From: JAEMQF01 sp963775015 | Lineage (GTDB): Bacteria > Pseudomonadota > Gammaproteobacteria > Burkholderiales > Burkholderiaceae_C | Direction of reading: 5' to 3' | Assembly: GCA_963775015.1 (NCBI GenBank) | Contig: CAVZHI010000001.1 | Location: 1-64,000 of the forward strand | DNA length: 64,000 bases | Made by a program: the position numbers and the translations under genes | In this document: positions 36,856 through 46,335 of the stretch, piece after piece | How the letters are laid out: every line of letters begins with the position of its first letter | How positions within the stretch are numbered: the stretch's first letter is position 1 | Notes under the pieces: generated by a model | The model's database searches: none | What the model was told of the DNA's origin: nothing | The model's input: the letters and a program-made list of their open reading frames with translations, nothing else

Positions 36856-38184
36856 TCAGCGAGCCGGCTGGTAAGCCGGCAACTCCACGACGTAGGTATC
36901 AACGGCATCACCATCGTCCCAGTCGGAAGCAAAGATCACCCGCGTGCCGCTTGGGCTGATCGTCACATGCGGTTCAGCCCAGTAGTCGAACTTGCCTTCT
37001 TTGCCGTACGAACGGTGGTGCGCGATCCGGCACACCGCCCCGCTGTCGACATTGGCAAGCAACACCTCCTGGTCAAGGACCCGTTTGCCCTCGGGTTTGC
37101 CGACCACTGACACGGCCACCCAACCCGGCGCACGCAGCGCAACCGCCGAGACATGCGTGCCTCCGGGCGGGTAAGGGTAGCCGTTGGCCGTCGAGATCAC
37201 CGGTTTCACGACGCCTGTCTGCAAATTCTCTACGATCAGCGTGCCGGCAGGCTTGCTGTCGAACTGCACTGCCGCGAAGAAGTCCTGCCCCGCCGCATTC
37301 AGCCCCAGGTTGCCGTGTTCGTAGCCCCACAGCTTGAGGGCTCGCACTGGTTCGAGGGTGCGCGAATCGACGAGCCGTGAGCCGCGCTTCTCAGGCAGCC
37401 ACATGCAGCGGCCCGATGCGCAGGCTTGAGGGGTCGGGCCCTCGCCGAAAGTGCGATCCCCTTCGATCTTCGCGGGTAACGTGAACGAGAACTTGTCGCT
37501 GCCGTTGCTCCTCTTGACCCGAACCCCCCACAGACTCAGATCCCAGGCCGGATATTGCGGATCGTCACCGTTGTCGACACGATGACCGCGCGGCTGCCCT
37601 GCGTTCGGATATTCGTAGATCACGGTCTTTTTGCCACTGGACACTTGGTAGCGCGTGAGCTGACGCATCGAACGTTGGCCCATTTCCCAGGAATAGTTGT
37701 ACCAGAGCAGGTCCGGATCCTGCGGGTCCCAATAGAGTTGTTCAATGTCAGAAGGCTGAACGTCGAGCATGCCGAGGTACTTGTAGGTGCGGCCGTCGAA
37801 CAGGGCGTGTCCCTTGCCCCTGACCCATAGCACGAGTCGGCTTTCGTCGATGTTCCAGGCGGGAATCGTGGAGTAGAGCGGTTTAACGATCTTCGCGCCA
37901 AAGTCGTTGCGCGCGTCGGTGATTCGTATCAGGCGCGTGCCAAAAGCCGGGTCAATGAACACCACACCTTTGGCAGGGCGTGGTGCCGGGGCCTTGGGAT
38001 GCACGACCTTGTCGGTCACCAATCCGGCACACAAGTCGCTGGTGGCGCTCAGCGCGGTGCCGCTGACGGCCCAAACAAGTCCTGCGGCCCACATCACCCT
38101 GCGCTGCCACCTGACGCGGCTGTGCCTCTGTGGTGCGCAGCGGACCTGGTAGCCAGAGGACAACGCGTGAGGTTTGCAAAACAT
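36856..38184 (-). CDS. Secreted beta-propeller-like protein (paralogue A)
   Basis: A 442-residue exported protein with no assigned function. After a signal region (VMWAAGLVWAVSGTALSA) come DLCAGLVTDKV and RLIRITDARNDFGAKIVKPLYSTIPAWNIDESRLVLW, then repeated Trp/Asp-rich blade-like units and WAEPHVTISPSGTRVIFASDW near the end, the TolB/PL22-like blade signature. It is clearly paralogous to 39313-40643 (matching blocks throughout, both ending VVELPAYQP or VIELPGYQP). ATG 38184 has AGGAG 8 nt upstream, inside the end of the ydcF-like gene, so these two are coupled. A polysaccharide-binding or lyase role is possible only by context. Confidence 0.78.
   Translation of the reverse strand: MFCKPHALSSGYQVRCAPQRHSRVRWQRRVMWAAGLVWAVSGTALSATSDLCAGLVTDKVVHPKAPAPRPAKGVVFIDPAFGTRLIRITDARNDFGAKIVKPLYSTIPAWNIDESRLVLWVRGKGHALFDGRTYKYLGMLDVQPSDIEQLYWDPQDPDLLWYNYSWEMGQRSMRQLTRYQVSSGKKTVIYEYPNAGQPRGHRVDNGDDPQYPAWDLSLWGVRVKRSNGSDKFSFTLPAKIEGDRTFGEGPTPQACASGRCMWLPEKRGSRLVDSRTLEPVRALKLWGYEHGNLGLNAAGQDFFAAVQFDSKPAGTLIVENLQTGVVKPVISTANGYPYPPGGTHVSAVALRAPGWVAVSVVGKPEGKRVLDQEVLLANVDSGAVCRIAHHRSYGKEGKFDYWAEPHVTISPSGTRVIFASDWDDGDAVDTYVVELPAYQPAR
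36863..36880. terminator. Hairpin between the convergent EPS operon and beta-propeller gene
   Basis: GCCGGCT (36863-36869) and AGCCGGC (36874-36880) form a perfect 7-bp stem with loop GGTA, 22 bp after the ATPase-fusion stop. It lies in the last codons of the minus-strand gene and has no T-run, so a terminator role is only possible. Confidence 0.3.
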
Positions 38185-38188
38185 GGCT

Positions 38189-38947
38189 TTACTCCTGGCG
38201 TGGTTTGAGCGCGCTGAGGTATTCGTGCAAGGCACGCGTACTCTTCGTCAATGCGCTGAGCTGAGGCACGAGATGCCCGGGGAATATTGGCGCGACATGG
38301 CTGAAGTCGACCGGGTGCGCGCACGTTACGACGCCGTTGCGTTGCAGTTCGGCCAGAGCGCGCTTCATGTGATCGGCCGAGGTGACAACGAGGACGCGGT
38401 TGACACGCATCTGGCGAATCCGTGCCGCGACATTGACCCCGCTCTCGACGGTGTTGCTGGATCGGCTGTCCAGGGTTATGCGCTCGCCCTGCACACCTAG
38501 GTCGGTCAGCAGACGCGCCATCAATACGGCTTCGGGCACGTTGCCGAAGCCACCCGACAACAGGACACGGCGCGACGCATCAGCGTGCAGCCAATGCGCC
38601 GCTGCCAGCGTACGCCGCAAACTCGATTCGCTCAAGACGTGGTAGTCCTCCGATGTGTGCGCCGCGTCGTCGGCACCTCCGGCAAATACGACCACGAGGT
38701 CGGGTTCAGAAGGCTCGGCTCGACACCGGTTCGCCGCGTCGTGCGCTGCCGTCTCCAGTGGAAGCAGTAACGCGTTGCCGCCCAAGGGTGTCGCCACGGC
38801 CAGGAAGACAAACCAGGCGCCAGCCCACATCCAACGCAGTCCACCGACGCGGCCGCGCGCCACCGTGAACAGGGTGTAGAGCGTCACCAGCAACCACAGC
38901 GCTGCGACGAACGTCGTCGGCTCTGCCAGCTGAGTCAGGTGATTCAT
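38189..38947 (-). CDS. YdcF/SanA-like (DUF218) membrane protein
   Basis: A 252-residue protein with two N-terminal membrane segments (about 10-28 and 38-60) and a C-terminal DUF218 domain (about 84-235): DLVVVFAGGADD, ESSLRRTLAAAHW, VLLSGGFGNVPEA, ITLDSRSSNTVESGVNVA and VLVVTSADHMKRAL. Members such as SanA and ElyC act in envelope polysaccharide metabolism, though the exact reaction is not settled. It is the first gene of a two-gene minus-strand unit with the beta-propeller protein. Confidence 0.85.
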   Translation of the reverse strand: MNHLTQLAEPTTFVAALWLLVTLYTLFTVARGRVGGLRWMWAGAWFVFLAVATPLGGNALLLPLETAAHDAANRCRAEPSEPDLVVVFAGGADDAAHTSEDYHVLSESSLRRTLAAAHWLHADASRRVLLSGGFGNVPEAVLMARLLTDLGVQGERITLDSRSSNTVESGVNVAARIRQMRVNRVLVVTSADHMKRALAELQRNGVVTCAHPVDFSHVAPIFPGHLVPQLSALTKSTRALHEYLSALKPRQE

Positions 38948-39312
38948 CGCAGCGCGGAGTCGCCGATCGGCGTCAAGGCGACAGTTGAGCTGAGCACGCG
39001 TTCGGCGGTTTACCGCGCCAGTTGACGGATGAGTGCCTGGGCGATTTCGAGTTGAAACGCTGCGAGGCCGGCGTCATTCTGACTCGCTGCAGCCCAAACG
39101 CGCAGGTCGCATCGGCCGCAGGGATGCGAATTCGCGAATAGTGCGCGACCTGCGCGTCCCCCGACGAGGAACGACCTACAGCTTGACACAGCGCGGCACG
39201 CTGCTTGCGCATACCCTGTGCCCAGCCCCGCATATCCACTCCGTTGCGCGGCGTTCAAGAGGCCCGAAGCCTGCGCCATGGCGCGCGTACGACCGTCAAT
39301 TCAGAAACGAAA
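38948..39312. promoter_or_regulatory. Divergent intergenic region with weak promoter signal
   Basis: 365 bp between the divergent ydcF-like and lipoprotein genes. A perfect TTGACA lies at 39183-39188 on the plus strand, but no good -10 box is present at 16-18 bp. A minus-strand open frame at 39010-39279 (89 codons, ending LEIAQALIRQLAR) has coding-like codon use in its last third and could be a gene remnant; it was not called as a gene. Confidence 0.35.
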
Positions 39313-40643
39313 ATGAACCTCTCAGCTCGCCTCGCCTGTCTCGGGGTCATGTTCACCGTGGCCCAACTTGCTGCGTGCGGCGGCAGCGCAGATCCAAACG
39401 ACGCCCCGGCCCCTGCCCCAGCGCCAACGGCGCCCGCCCCGGGGTCTCCGCCGCCTGCTCCGCCTCCGCCCGCACCGCCCCCCCCGCGCCGGCGCCTCCC
39501 GCACCGGCACCACCGGGACCTGCCAACGCGAACTTGTGTATCGGCTTGGTAAGCGACAAGGCGAATCGTCCGATGACGGCGTTGTCCAAGCCCGCCCGGT
39601 TAGTGTCGTACGTCGATCCGAAATTCGGTACCGCGGTGCGGCGCATCACCGACGTCGTAGCGCAATTCGGCGGCAGCTACGCCAAGCCGGTCTATTCGAC
39701 CATGCCAGCGTGGAACGCGGATGAAACCTACCTGATCCTGTATGTCGTAGGTCAGGGCCACAAGCTGTTAAACGGAAAGACGTACGAAGTGGTACGCAGC
39801 TTGAACATCAGTCCGGCAGATCTCGAACATGTGCACTGGTCGGCCACCGATCCGGATGCGCTCTACTATCCGAGCGGCAGTGCGCTCAAGGTCTACCGAC
39901 CCAGCACGAACACGTCGACAACGCTTAAGACGTTTTCCGGAAGCGTCAGCTTCGGCACGGATCCGATTTACGGCGACTGGCATTCCGACGTGTTCGGTTT
40001 TTCCGGCGGCGCCGGAAACATCCTGTGGCGCCAGTCCACACTGACGCAAATTGCCGCCGCGAGCACTGGTACGCCACAAGTCGGTGCGACGGGGTCGCTC
40101 TACGTGCAAGGCGCGCAGGTCTACGCCACGTCGACCAACGTGCTGTTGCGCACCTTGATCATCAACACTACCGAGCACGCCGCAATCGGCATGCTCGCCA
40201 ACGGTCAAGACTTCTGGGCCTCGGTTCAATTCGACGCCATCTCCACCACAGGCGGCAACGGCAACCTGATCGTCACCAACCTCGCCACCGGCGCGAACAG
40301 CGCCGTCATCGGGGAAGCCAACGGTTGGGGATACCCCCGAAACGGCACGCACCTTTCGGCCCACGCGTCGAAGAACCCGGGCTGGGTAGCGGTGTCAATG
40401 ACGGGCAATCCGGCCGGACAGAACTTCCTCGACCAGGAGATTGCACTGGCAAACGTCAACACCGGCACGGTCTGTCGCGTCGCGCACCACCGGTCGGCGG
40501 GCTCGGCGGGGACGATCGGCTACTGGGCCGAACCCCACGTCAACATCAGCCCACGTGGCACACGAATGATCTTCGCGTCGGACTGGAACAACGGCGCGAC
40601 CGTCGACACCTATGTGATCGAGTTGCCCGGCTACCAGCCCTGA
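39313..40643 (+). CDS. Secreted beta-propeller-like lipoprotein (paralogue B), frameshift in poly-C tract
   Basis: Paralogue of 36856-38184. The N-terminus (MNLSARLACLGVMFTVAQLAACGG) is a lipoprotein signal, followed by an Ala/Pro linker (APAPAPTAPAPGSPPPAPPPP). The globular part begins NLCIGLVSDKANRP and continues VRRITDVVAQFGG, KPVYSTMPAWNADETYLILYV to WAEPHVNISPRGTRMIFASDW and a final VIELPGYQP. Linker and globular part lie in different frames; the shift falls at a run of eight C (39478-39485) and one extra C would restore the frame. Without the shift the product would be an 80-residue stub. Function unknown; surface-exposed if lipidated. Confidence 0.75.
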
Positions 40644-40706
40644 GAAGCAGCTGAAATCGGACGAGCAGGCGGCGAATCAGCTCGGCGGCGCCCTCCGTCA
40701 AGCGAA

Positions 40707-41867
40707 CTAGCCGGGCATGACCCCGAGCTTCACGCTGCCCTCGGCAAGCATCTGCGCATAGATTTGTTCGTCGCCGCGTACCCAGCTACGACGTGAGAAA
40801 AGACGCTCGACGCGCTCACGGGCACTAAGGCTAAAACGCTCGCGCACCTCGGCGTCGAGCAACGCCGTCATCGCCGCGGCGAGCGCGCCGACGTCGCGGG
40901 AAGGAAAGAGCAGGCCCGTGGTCTGATGCTCGACGACTTCGGGGCAGCCGCCAATGCGCGGCGCGATCACCGGCTTGCCTGCGGCCATCGCCTCGCGCGC
41001 CGCCAAAGGGAACGACTCTCGCGTGGAGGCAAGCACGAACACCTGCATCATCGCGAGGAACGCCGGCACGTTGCGCTGCAGGCCGGTGAAGATGATGGCT
41101 TCATCGAGGCCCGATTGGGCCACCTTGGCTTTGACGGAATCGAGCAACGGACCGTCACCCACAACCAGCAAGCGGGTCTGCGGATGTTGCCGGTACAGGA
41201 GACCGAAAGCGTCGACCAGGATCGTGTGGCCCTTCTCTTCAGACAGGCGCGCCACGATGCCGAACACGACATGCCGCTTCGGGTCGATGCCATGCTGGGC
41301 AAGCAGTTGTGCATCGGGCGCTTGGGCGACGAAGCGATCCGTGTCGATACCACTGTGGATGACGCATGACTTGTGCGGGTCGAGTCCGCTCGCGAGCAGA
41401 CGCTCGCGCTCGTAGCGCGACTCGAAGATCACGTAGTCGGAGCAGCGCTGCAGAATGTGCCCGACATAGCTGAAGTGGCGTGGGTTGTGAATGTTGTGGA
41501 TCGTCGTGACGATCGGCAACGCCCGGCCAGTGGCAGGCGAGCGAAATCCGAACGGCAGGATCCGCATCGCGAAGTAGGCGACGATCGTCGAGCGAACGGA
41601 TTGTGGGGCGATCAGCTCGATGCCACGCTCCCGCACGGTCTTGCGCAAGGCGAGCGCCGCGCCCCACAAACCGGCCAGGCCGCGATACTGAAAGTCGATG
41701 TCAACGTGCCGCGCGCCCTTGGACTTCAGTTCGTCGAGCAGCACCCCTTCCGTGGTCGCGACGTGAACCTCATGGCCCATTCGCGTGAGGTCCTCGGACA
41801 ACGTCAACAGGTCGGACTGAACGCCGCCGACGCCGAAAGGCTCGGTCATGAGGTAAAGAATTTTCAT
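40707..41867 (-). CDS. Glycosyltransferase family 4 (EPS, A)
   Basis: A 386-residue GT-B glycosyltransferase. The N-terminal half opens MKILYLMTEPFGVGGVQSDLL; the C-terminal donor half has VVFGIVARLSEEKGHTILVDAF, LLVVGDGPLLDSV and the EX7E motif in STRESFPLAAREAMAAGKPVIA (about 283-304). It is probably cytoplasmic, acting on undecaprenyl-linked intermediates. It is last in a minus-strand run (46335 to 40707); its ATG overlaps the deacetylase stop by 4 bp (41864-41867). Confidence 0.9.
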   Translation of the reverse strand: MKILYLMTEPFGVGGVQSDLLTLSEDLTRMGHEVHVATTEGVLLDELKSKGARHVDIDFQYRGLAGLWGAALALRKTVRERGIELIAPQSVRSTIVAYFAMRILPFGFRSPATGRALPIVTTIHNIHNPRHFSYVGHILQRCSDYVIFESRYERERLLASGLDPHKSCVIHSGIDTDRFVAQAPDAQLLAQHGIDPKRHVVFGIVARLSEEKGHTILVDAFGLLYRQHPQTRLLVVGDGPLLDSVKAKVAQSGLDEAIIFTGLQRNVPAFLAMMQVFVLASTRESFPLAAREAMAAGKPVIAPRIGGCPEVVEHQTTGLLFPSRDVGALAAAMTALLDAEVRERFSLSARERVERLFSRRSWVRGDEQIYAQMLAEGSVKLGVMPG

Positions 41868-42748
41868 GATGTCAGGGTGTGATTCGCCCGTTCCAGCGCA
41901 TGGCTTCGGGCGGCGTTGGCAAATTGACGTCGGCGCCGCAGGTGCAACGCGGCATGCAGGGGGTCGTAGGCGCCAAGGAGCTTGAGCGCGAGGTCGTGGC
42001 CGTCGTCGCGGTCGGTCATCTCGGTGCGCTTGAGCTCGAACAGAGGCGTGGTGGCGCGATTGATCCCCGGGGCGACCGTGACTGCTGCGGCATAGCCGGC
42101 CGCGCGAACCAGCTGCACTTCGCGCTCAGTGACGTCACCGGAGGGGTAGCAGAAGCTGTCGACCATCCGACCGAGCCGAGCCTCGATCTGGCTGCGGCTG
42201 GCGCGGATCTCGCGTTCGGCCGCGCTGAACTCGACCCGACTCAGGTAAGGGTGACTGATCGTATGCGAGCCGATCGTGATGCCGGGCTGCACCGCCAAGT
42301 GGCGCACCTCATCCCAATCAAGATGCAGGCGGCCAGGGCTCGCGCCATAGCGCGGATGGTGCAGGCGCTGCTCGGTGAAATCGGTGGTGATGAAAATCGT
42401 TGCCGGGACATCGTGCTTGCGCAGGATGGGCAGGGCGTGGACCAGATTGTCCCGGTAACCATCGTCAAAGGTCACGACAACGCTGGGCCGGCCAGGTTGT
42501 ACGGGCGGGCTCGCGTGGCGCAGACGCGTCACCGCTGCTGCGAGGCTCAGGACCTCGCAATGCCGGCGCAGGTGCGCCATCTGCGCGTCGAAACGTTCTG
42601 GGCTGACATTCAGCTGGTCGTACTCCGGCGCTTCGTTGACACGGTGGTACATCAGGATTCGAATTCCGGGAGCGAAGCGGCTGGCGAGCCAGCCCAGAGG
42701 CAGGCAAAGCAAGGCAGCGGAGCGGCGCGCGACGGTGGAGCGGCTCAT
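41864..42748 (-). CDS. Polysaccharide deacetylase (NodB/CE4 type, A)
   Basis: A 294-residue metal-dependent deacetylase. An N-terminal hydrophobic stretch (ALLCLPLGWLASRF) precedes ILMYHRV; the catalytic motif VVTFDDGYRDN (about 95-105, with the Asp pair), the metal-binding His motif IGSHTISHPYLS (about 166-177) and FCYPSGDV follow. Removes N- or O-acetyl groups from glycans, probably EPS. ATG 42748 is 7 bp after the upstream glycosyltransferase stop, with GAGG 5 nt before it. Confidence 0.9.
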   Translation of the reverse strand: MSRSTVARRSAALLCLPLGWLASRFAPGIRILMYHRVNEAPEYDQLNVSPERFDAQMAHLRRHCEVLSLAAAVTRLRHASPPVQPGRPSVVVTFDDGYRDNLVHALPILRKHDVPATIFITTDFTEQRLHHPRYGASPGRLHLDWDEVRHLAVQPGITIGSHTISHPYLSRVEFSAAEREIRASRSQIEARLGRMVDSFCYPSGDVTEREVQLVRAAGYAAAVTVAPGINRATTPLFELKRTEMTDRDDGHDLALKLLGAYDPLHAALHLRRRRQFANAARSHALERANHTLTS

Positions 42749-42755
42749 CGCCGCC

Positions 42756-43907
42756 TCAGCCGGTGGCAACCGCAGCGCGATGCGCCAGCGCGTCGAGGTA
42801 GAGCCGTTCGTAGGCACGCACTGTCGCTGCCGCACTGAAGCGCGCCTGAACAGTCGCCTTCGCGTTGCTCGCCAAGCGTTCGCGCAGCGATCCGTCGCCG
42901 AGCAGTTGCTCGATCGCAGCAGACAGCGCGACGGGATCGCCCGCAGCGACGAGCCGGCCGTTGACACCGTCGTCGATGAGGCTGGGCACCCCGCCGACTG
43001 CCGTGGCCACGGGCGCGATGCCCAGTGCCATGGCCTCGAGCAGCGCCATCGGCAGGCCCTCGGCGAGCGACGACATGACGAACAGGTCGAGACCGGCCAT
43101 GACGGTGATCACGTCCTTGCGTTGACCAAGCAGACGCACTTGGCCTTGCAAGCCGAGTTCGGCAATCCGCGACTCGATCGAACCCCGGCTTTCACCCTCA
43201 CCAGCCAGAACGCAGACGAAGTCTCGCCGCCTGCTGCGCAACAGTTGAAGTGCGTCGAGCAAGTCCGGGTGCCCCTTGAGCGGATGCAGCCTACCGATGA
43301 CACCGAGCAGGGGCATATCTGGAGCGAGTCCCAGTTCGCGGCGCAAGGCACTGCGGTCGACGTGTTCGAAGCGCCGCAGATTCACGCCGTTCGCGACGAC
43401 GACGACGCGCTTCGGATCGGCCCGCTCGACGTTGACCAGGAATTCTCCGACCTCCTCGCCGCAGGCGATGATCTTGTGACTCAGACGATTGCTCAGCCGC
43501 GCTAGGCCTTGCCGCAGCATGCCGGCCCAGCGGTGTGTGCTATGACGCGTCGAAAAGCACGCTGGCACGTCCGCCAGGCGCGCCGCGATACGGCCGTAGA
43601 CGTCGGCCGAGAACAAGTGCGTATGCACCACATCGACCCGTTGCTCGATAAACCAACGCCGCAATGCCATGATGGCGCCGAGGTCGATGCCCGCCCTGCG
43701 CCCCAACACGGTAACCGGCACGCCCGCTGCGTGCAACTCGTCGACCAGGGTTCCCCCCTTGACGATGCAGACCACGGAATAGCGAAACTCGGGCGAGCGA
43801 TTCTGCAAAATATCAACTACGAGGCGCTCGGCGCCGTCCGGCGGCATCTCGTCGATGACGTGCACGACATGGCGCTGGCCGGAGGCATTCGAAACGGCGT
43901 GTGGCAT
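42756..43907 (-). CDS. Glycosyltransferase family 4 (EPS, B)
   Basis: A GT-B enzyme of 383 residues. VVHVIDEMPPDGAERLVVDIL opens the acceptor half, VDVVHTHLFSADVYGR is typical, and the donor half has VIGRLHPLKGHPDLL, VLAGEGESRGSIES and SSLAEGLPMALLEAMALGIAPVAT with the EX7E pair. ATG 43907 was chosen; a TTG at 43916 would add three residues. It is in the same run as the neighbouring deacetylase and acyltransferase genes. Confidence 0.9.
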   Translation of the reverse strand: MPHAVSNASGQRHVVHVIDEMPPDGAERLVVDILQNRSPEFRYSVVCIVKGGTLVDELHAAGVPVTVLGRRAGIDLGAIMALRRWFIEQRVDVVHTHLFSADVYGRIAARLADVPACFSTRHSTHRWAGMLRQGLARLSNRLSHKIIACGEEVGEFLVNVERADPKRVVVVANGVNLRRFEHVDRSALRRELGLAPDMPLLGVIGRLHPLKGHPDLLDALQLLRSRRRDFVCVLAGEGESRGSIESRIAELGLQGQVRLLGQRKDVITVMAGLDLFVMSSLAEGLPMALLEAMALGIAPVATAVGGVPSLIDDGVNGRLVAAGDPVALSAAIEQLLGDGSLRERLASNAKATVQARFSAAATVRAYERLYLDALAHRAAVATG

Positions 43908-43937
43908 CTTGTTCAATGACGAATCGAAGCGCCTGGG

Positions 43938-45140
43938 CTAGTTCGAGGTGGCATGGCCGGGACCAGAATCGGCCATCGAAGACGGGTGAGCTCGCGGCAC
44001 AGCGCGGCGCTCGCGCCACCGCATCACCCACGGCTTGACCCGCTGCTTGAGTTTTTCGTAGGGTGTCATCGATGCCGCCCAGAGCCGACCCCGCACCGAG
44101 TCGCGGTAGAGGCCGTGTCGCCACACGGGAATGAGGCTGGTGCGCCACCCATCGGCCCACACGCATCGCGTGATGAATCTGACCTGCGACAACGACGCAT
44201 CTGCGCAGGCTCGCTTCAGCGCTTCGCGCATGATGAGTTTGCCGGGGCCCAAGTTCGCGAATTCCTCGAGATAGGCGATCTTCTGCAAATGCAGCTGCCT
44301 GCCGGTGCGGAACCAGAATACGCAGGCGATCGCCCGCTCGCCGAGCCAGAGCAGATCGATTTCGCATTGGCCGCGCGCCCCAAGCTGCTGCGCCAGGCCG
44401 CTGTAGAACGCGATCAATTCCGGTTTACAGGCGACCGCCCCTCCCTCCCTGCCCTTCCAGCCTGCAGACTCGAGAACCAGAAAGGACTCCATCGCCGAGG
44501 CCAGAGTGGCGGGGGTTGTGAAAGTCTCGTATCGAAGGCCACCGAGTCCCGCGGCCCGCTTCGCGCCGCGCGACAAGCTGCTGCGGTGATTGGCACTTGC
44601 CGCCTTGAGCAAGTCGTCGAACGGGCGCTCGCAATCGAGCCAGGCACTGCCGTCAATGCGCCTGGCTTGGGCGAGGTCGGGCGTGTACTGTCGAATCCAA
44701 CCGGCCAGTACGCTCTCTTCAGTGAGCTTGGGGACCACGATCCGGTCCCAAGCGATGCCCGATTGGCGCAGCAGCCAGTTCCACAAGTGTGGCCAGAGCG
44801 CTGCGTCTACTGGATCCGCCACGATGTCCGACAAGGTCAAGTGGGGATGGGTCAGGCCGGTAAGCTCCTGAATCCCGATCGGGCCAAAACCTCTGCGCAC
44901 GAGTTGCAACGGCCAGATCGCGACGAGGGCTCCGGCGCGGCGCGCTACGATCCAGCGTAGGCTCTCCCTATCACGCGTCAGCTGGTACAGGTAGCCGCCC
45001 GCCCACTGAGGGCACTGGACGAAATTCAGCCGTGGCAATCGATCCGCGAGGGACTGCCATTCGTTCTGTAACTCGGCAAATCCTCGGGCACCGATCGAGA
45101 CGGCGAATGTATAACTCTCTGCTACCAGCGCAGTGTTCAT
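43938..45140 (-). CDS. FemAB/CelD-like GNAT-fold acyltransferase (B)
   Basis: A 400-residue GNAT-type protein of the CelD/BcsL group. The N-terminal half has LQNEWQSLADRLPRLNFVQCPQW; the acetyltransferase half has ASANHRSSLSRGAKRAAGLGG (about 190-210), FLVLESAGWKGREGGAVA (about 226-243) and LHLQKIAYLEEFANLGPGKLIMREAL (about 293-318), all group hallmarks. It probably transfers an acyl or aminoacyl group to an EPS intermediate. ATG 45140 is used; a TTG six bases earlier is possible. Confidence 0.85.
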   Translation of the reverse strand: MNTALVAESYTFAVSIGARGFAELQNEWQSLADRLPRLNFVQCPQWAGGYLYQLTRDRESLRWIVARRAGALVAIWPLQLVRRGFGPIGIQELTGLTHPHLTLSDIVADPVDAALWPHLWNWLLRQSGIAWDRIVVPKLTEESVLAGWIRQYTPDLAQARRIDGSAWLDCERPFDDLLKAASANHRSSLSRGAKRAAGLGGLRYETFTTPATLASAMESFLVLESAGWKGREGGAVACKPELIAFYSGLAQQLGARGQCEIDLLWLGERAIACVFWFRTGRQLHLQKIAYLEEFANLGPGKLIMREALKRACADASLSQVRFITRCVWADGWRTSLIPVWRHGLYRDSVRGRLWAASMTPYEKLKQRVKPWVMRWRERRAVPRAHPSSMADSGPGHATSN

Positions 45141-45222
45141 CGTCAATTCCGTGGGTCAGCGAGTTGCCGCTTGGGTCAGACAGCCGCCATATGGAGCGAT
45201 CATCGCAGTCGTGCTTCAGATT

Positions 45223-46335
45223 TCAGCGGCCGTAAAAGGCCTCGAGTTGGGGAATGACACAGTCCGAACCGTAACGCTCCTCAATCATACTTCTCGATGC
45301 TTTGCCCATGCCGACCAGGTCGGTCGATGCCAGCAGCGCCTGTTGCAGGGCGGCGCAGAGCGAGCCTTCGTCGCCCGCGGCAACCAGGTAGCCATTCAGA
45401 CCCTCGACGACCAGGTCCTCGTTGCCCGAGACCCGGGTCGCCACCACGGGCAAACTCGCCGCCATGGCTTCGAGGACCGCGTTGGGCAGCCCTTCGCTCA
45501 GTGAAGGCTGAACGTAGAGGTCAGCCTCGTCCAGGACTGGCTTCACATCGCTGAGCCAGCCGTGGAATCGAACCCGGTCGCTCAGCGCATGCTCGCGAGC
45601 GTACCGCTCGAGCTCCGCACGCAATCGACCGTCACCCACGAAGTGCAGCTCAAGGCCTTGCCTTGAAGGAAGTGCGCGCCACGCCCTGAGCAAAACGTCG
45701 ACGCCCTTCACAGTCTCCAATCGGCCGACGTAGACAACGCGCCGGTTCCGGCCGTCGCTGGCGGGCTCGCGCAATCCCTTGTGCGGCCGAAGGGCGATCG
45801 CGTTTGGAATCGTCTTGATCTTGGCGAGCGGAAAGTTTGCCGCGACGAGCCGGCGCAACGTTTCCGCACTGATCGCCTGCATCGCGTCATTGCGCTTGAT
45901 CAGCCAGCGCGCAAGCGCGTACGCTGGGTTGCTCATCCTGCGCTGGTCGAGTACGCCGCCTTCGAACTCCCACGCACCGGAAATCTTGACCAGCACCGGG
46001 CCGTGCAACCACGGGCGCACCGCACCCGCGGCAGCTGCAAGATTCTTCGCGATGTGGACGTGCAGAGCATCGAAGTTGTGCCGCTCCCGAAGCAGGAATC
46101 TGATGAAGTACACGATCAGGAAAAGCGATCCGAGGATTCGAATCTTTGGATAGTCGATGCGTGTGACCCGTGTCCCATCGACCACGTCTTCGATGGGAAG
46201 GTTGCGGTTCAGCCGCGGTGCGACGATGCGAACGTCATGTCCGCGCTTTCGCAGCAGTTGCCCGAGCAGCGCGACTTGGCATTCCGCGCCGCCTGTCCCC
46301 GGGAAGAAGCTGTCGATCGCCAATATGAGACGCAT
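45223..46335 (-). CDS. Glycosyltransferase family 4 (EPS, C)
   Basis: A 370-residue GT-B glycosyltransferase. MRLILAIDSFFPGTGGAECQVALLGQLL is the standard GT4 opening, FDALHVHIAKN follows, and the donor half has VVYVGRLETVKGVDVLL, LHFVGDGRLRAELE and SLSEGLPNAVLEAMAASLPVVAT with the EX7E pair. It starts the minus-strand run that ends at 40707 and diverges from the plus-strand acyltransferase at 46669. Confidence 0.9.
   Translation of the reverse strand: MRLILAIDSFFPGTGGAECQVALLGQLLRKRGHDVRIVAPRLNRNLPIEDVVDGTRVTRIDYPKIRILGSLFLIVYFIRFLLRERHNFDALHVHIAKNLAAAAGAVRPWLHGPVLVKISGAWEFEGGVLDQRRMSNPAYALARWLIKRNDAMQAISAETLRRLVAANFPLAKIKTIPNAIALRPHKGLREPASDGRNRRVVYVGRLETVKGVDVLLRAWRALPSRQGLELHFVGDGRLRAELERYAREHALSDRVRFHGWLSDVKPVLDEADLYVQPSLSEGLPNAVLEAMAASLPVVATRVSGNEDLVVEGLNGYLVAAGDEGSLCAALQQALLASTDLVGMGKASRSMIEERYGSDCVIPQLEAFYGR

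Noticed and set aside
39010..39279. An 89-codon minus-strand gene between the ydcF-like gene and the lipoprotein gene
   Set aside because: Only the last third looks coding, no ribosome site is visible and no family is recognised; mentioned as a possible remnant only.
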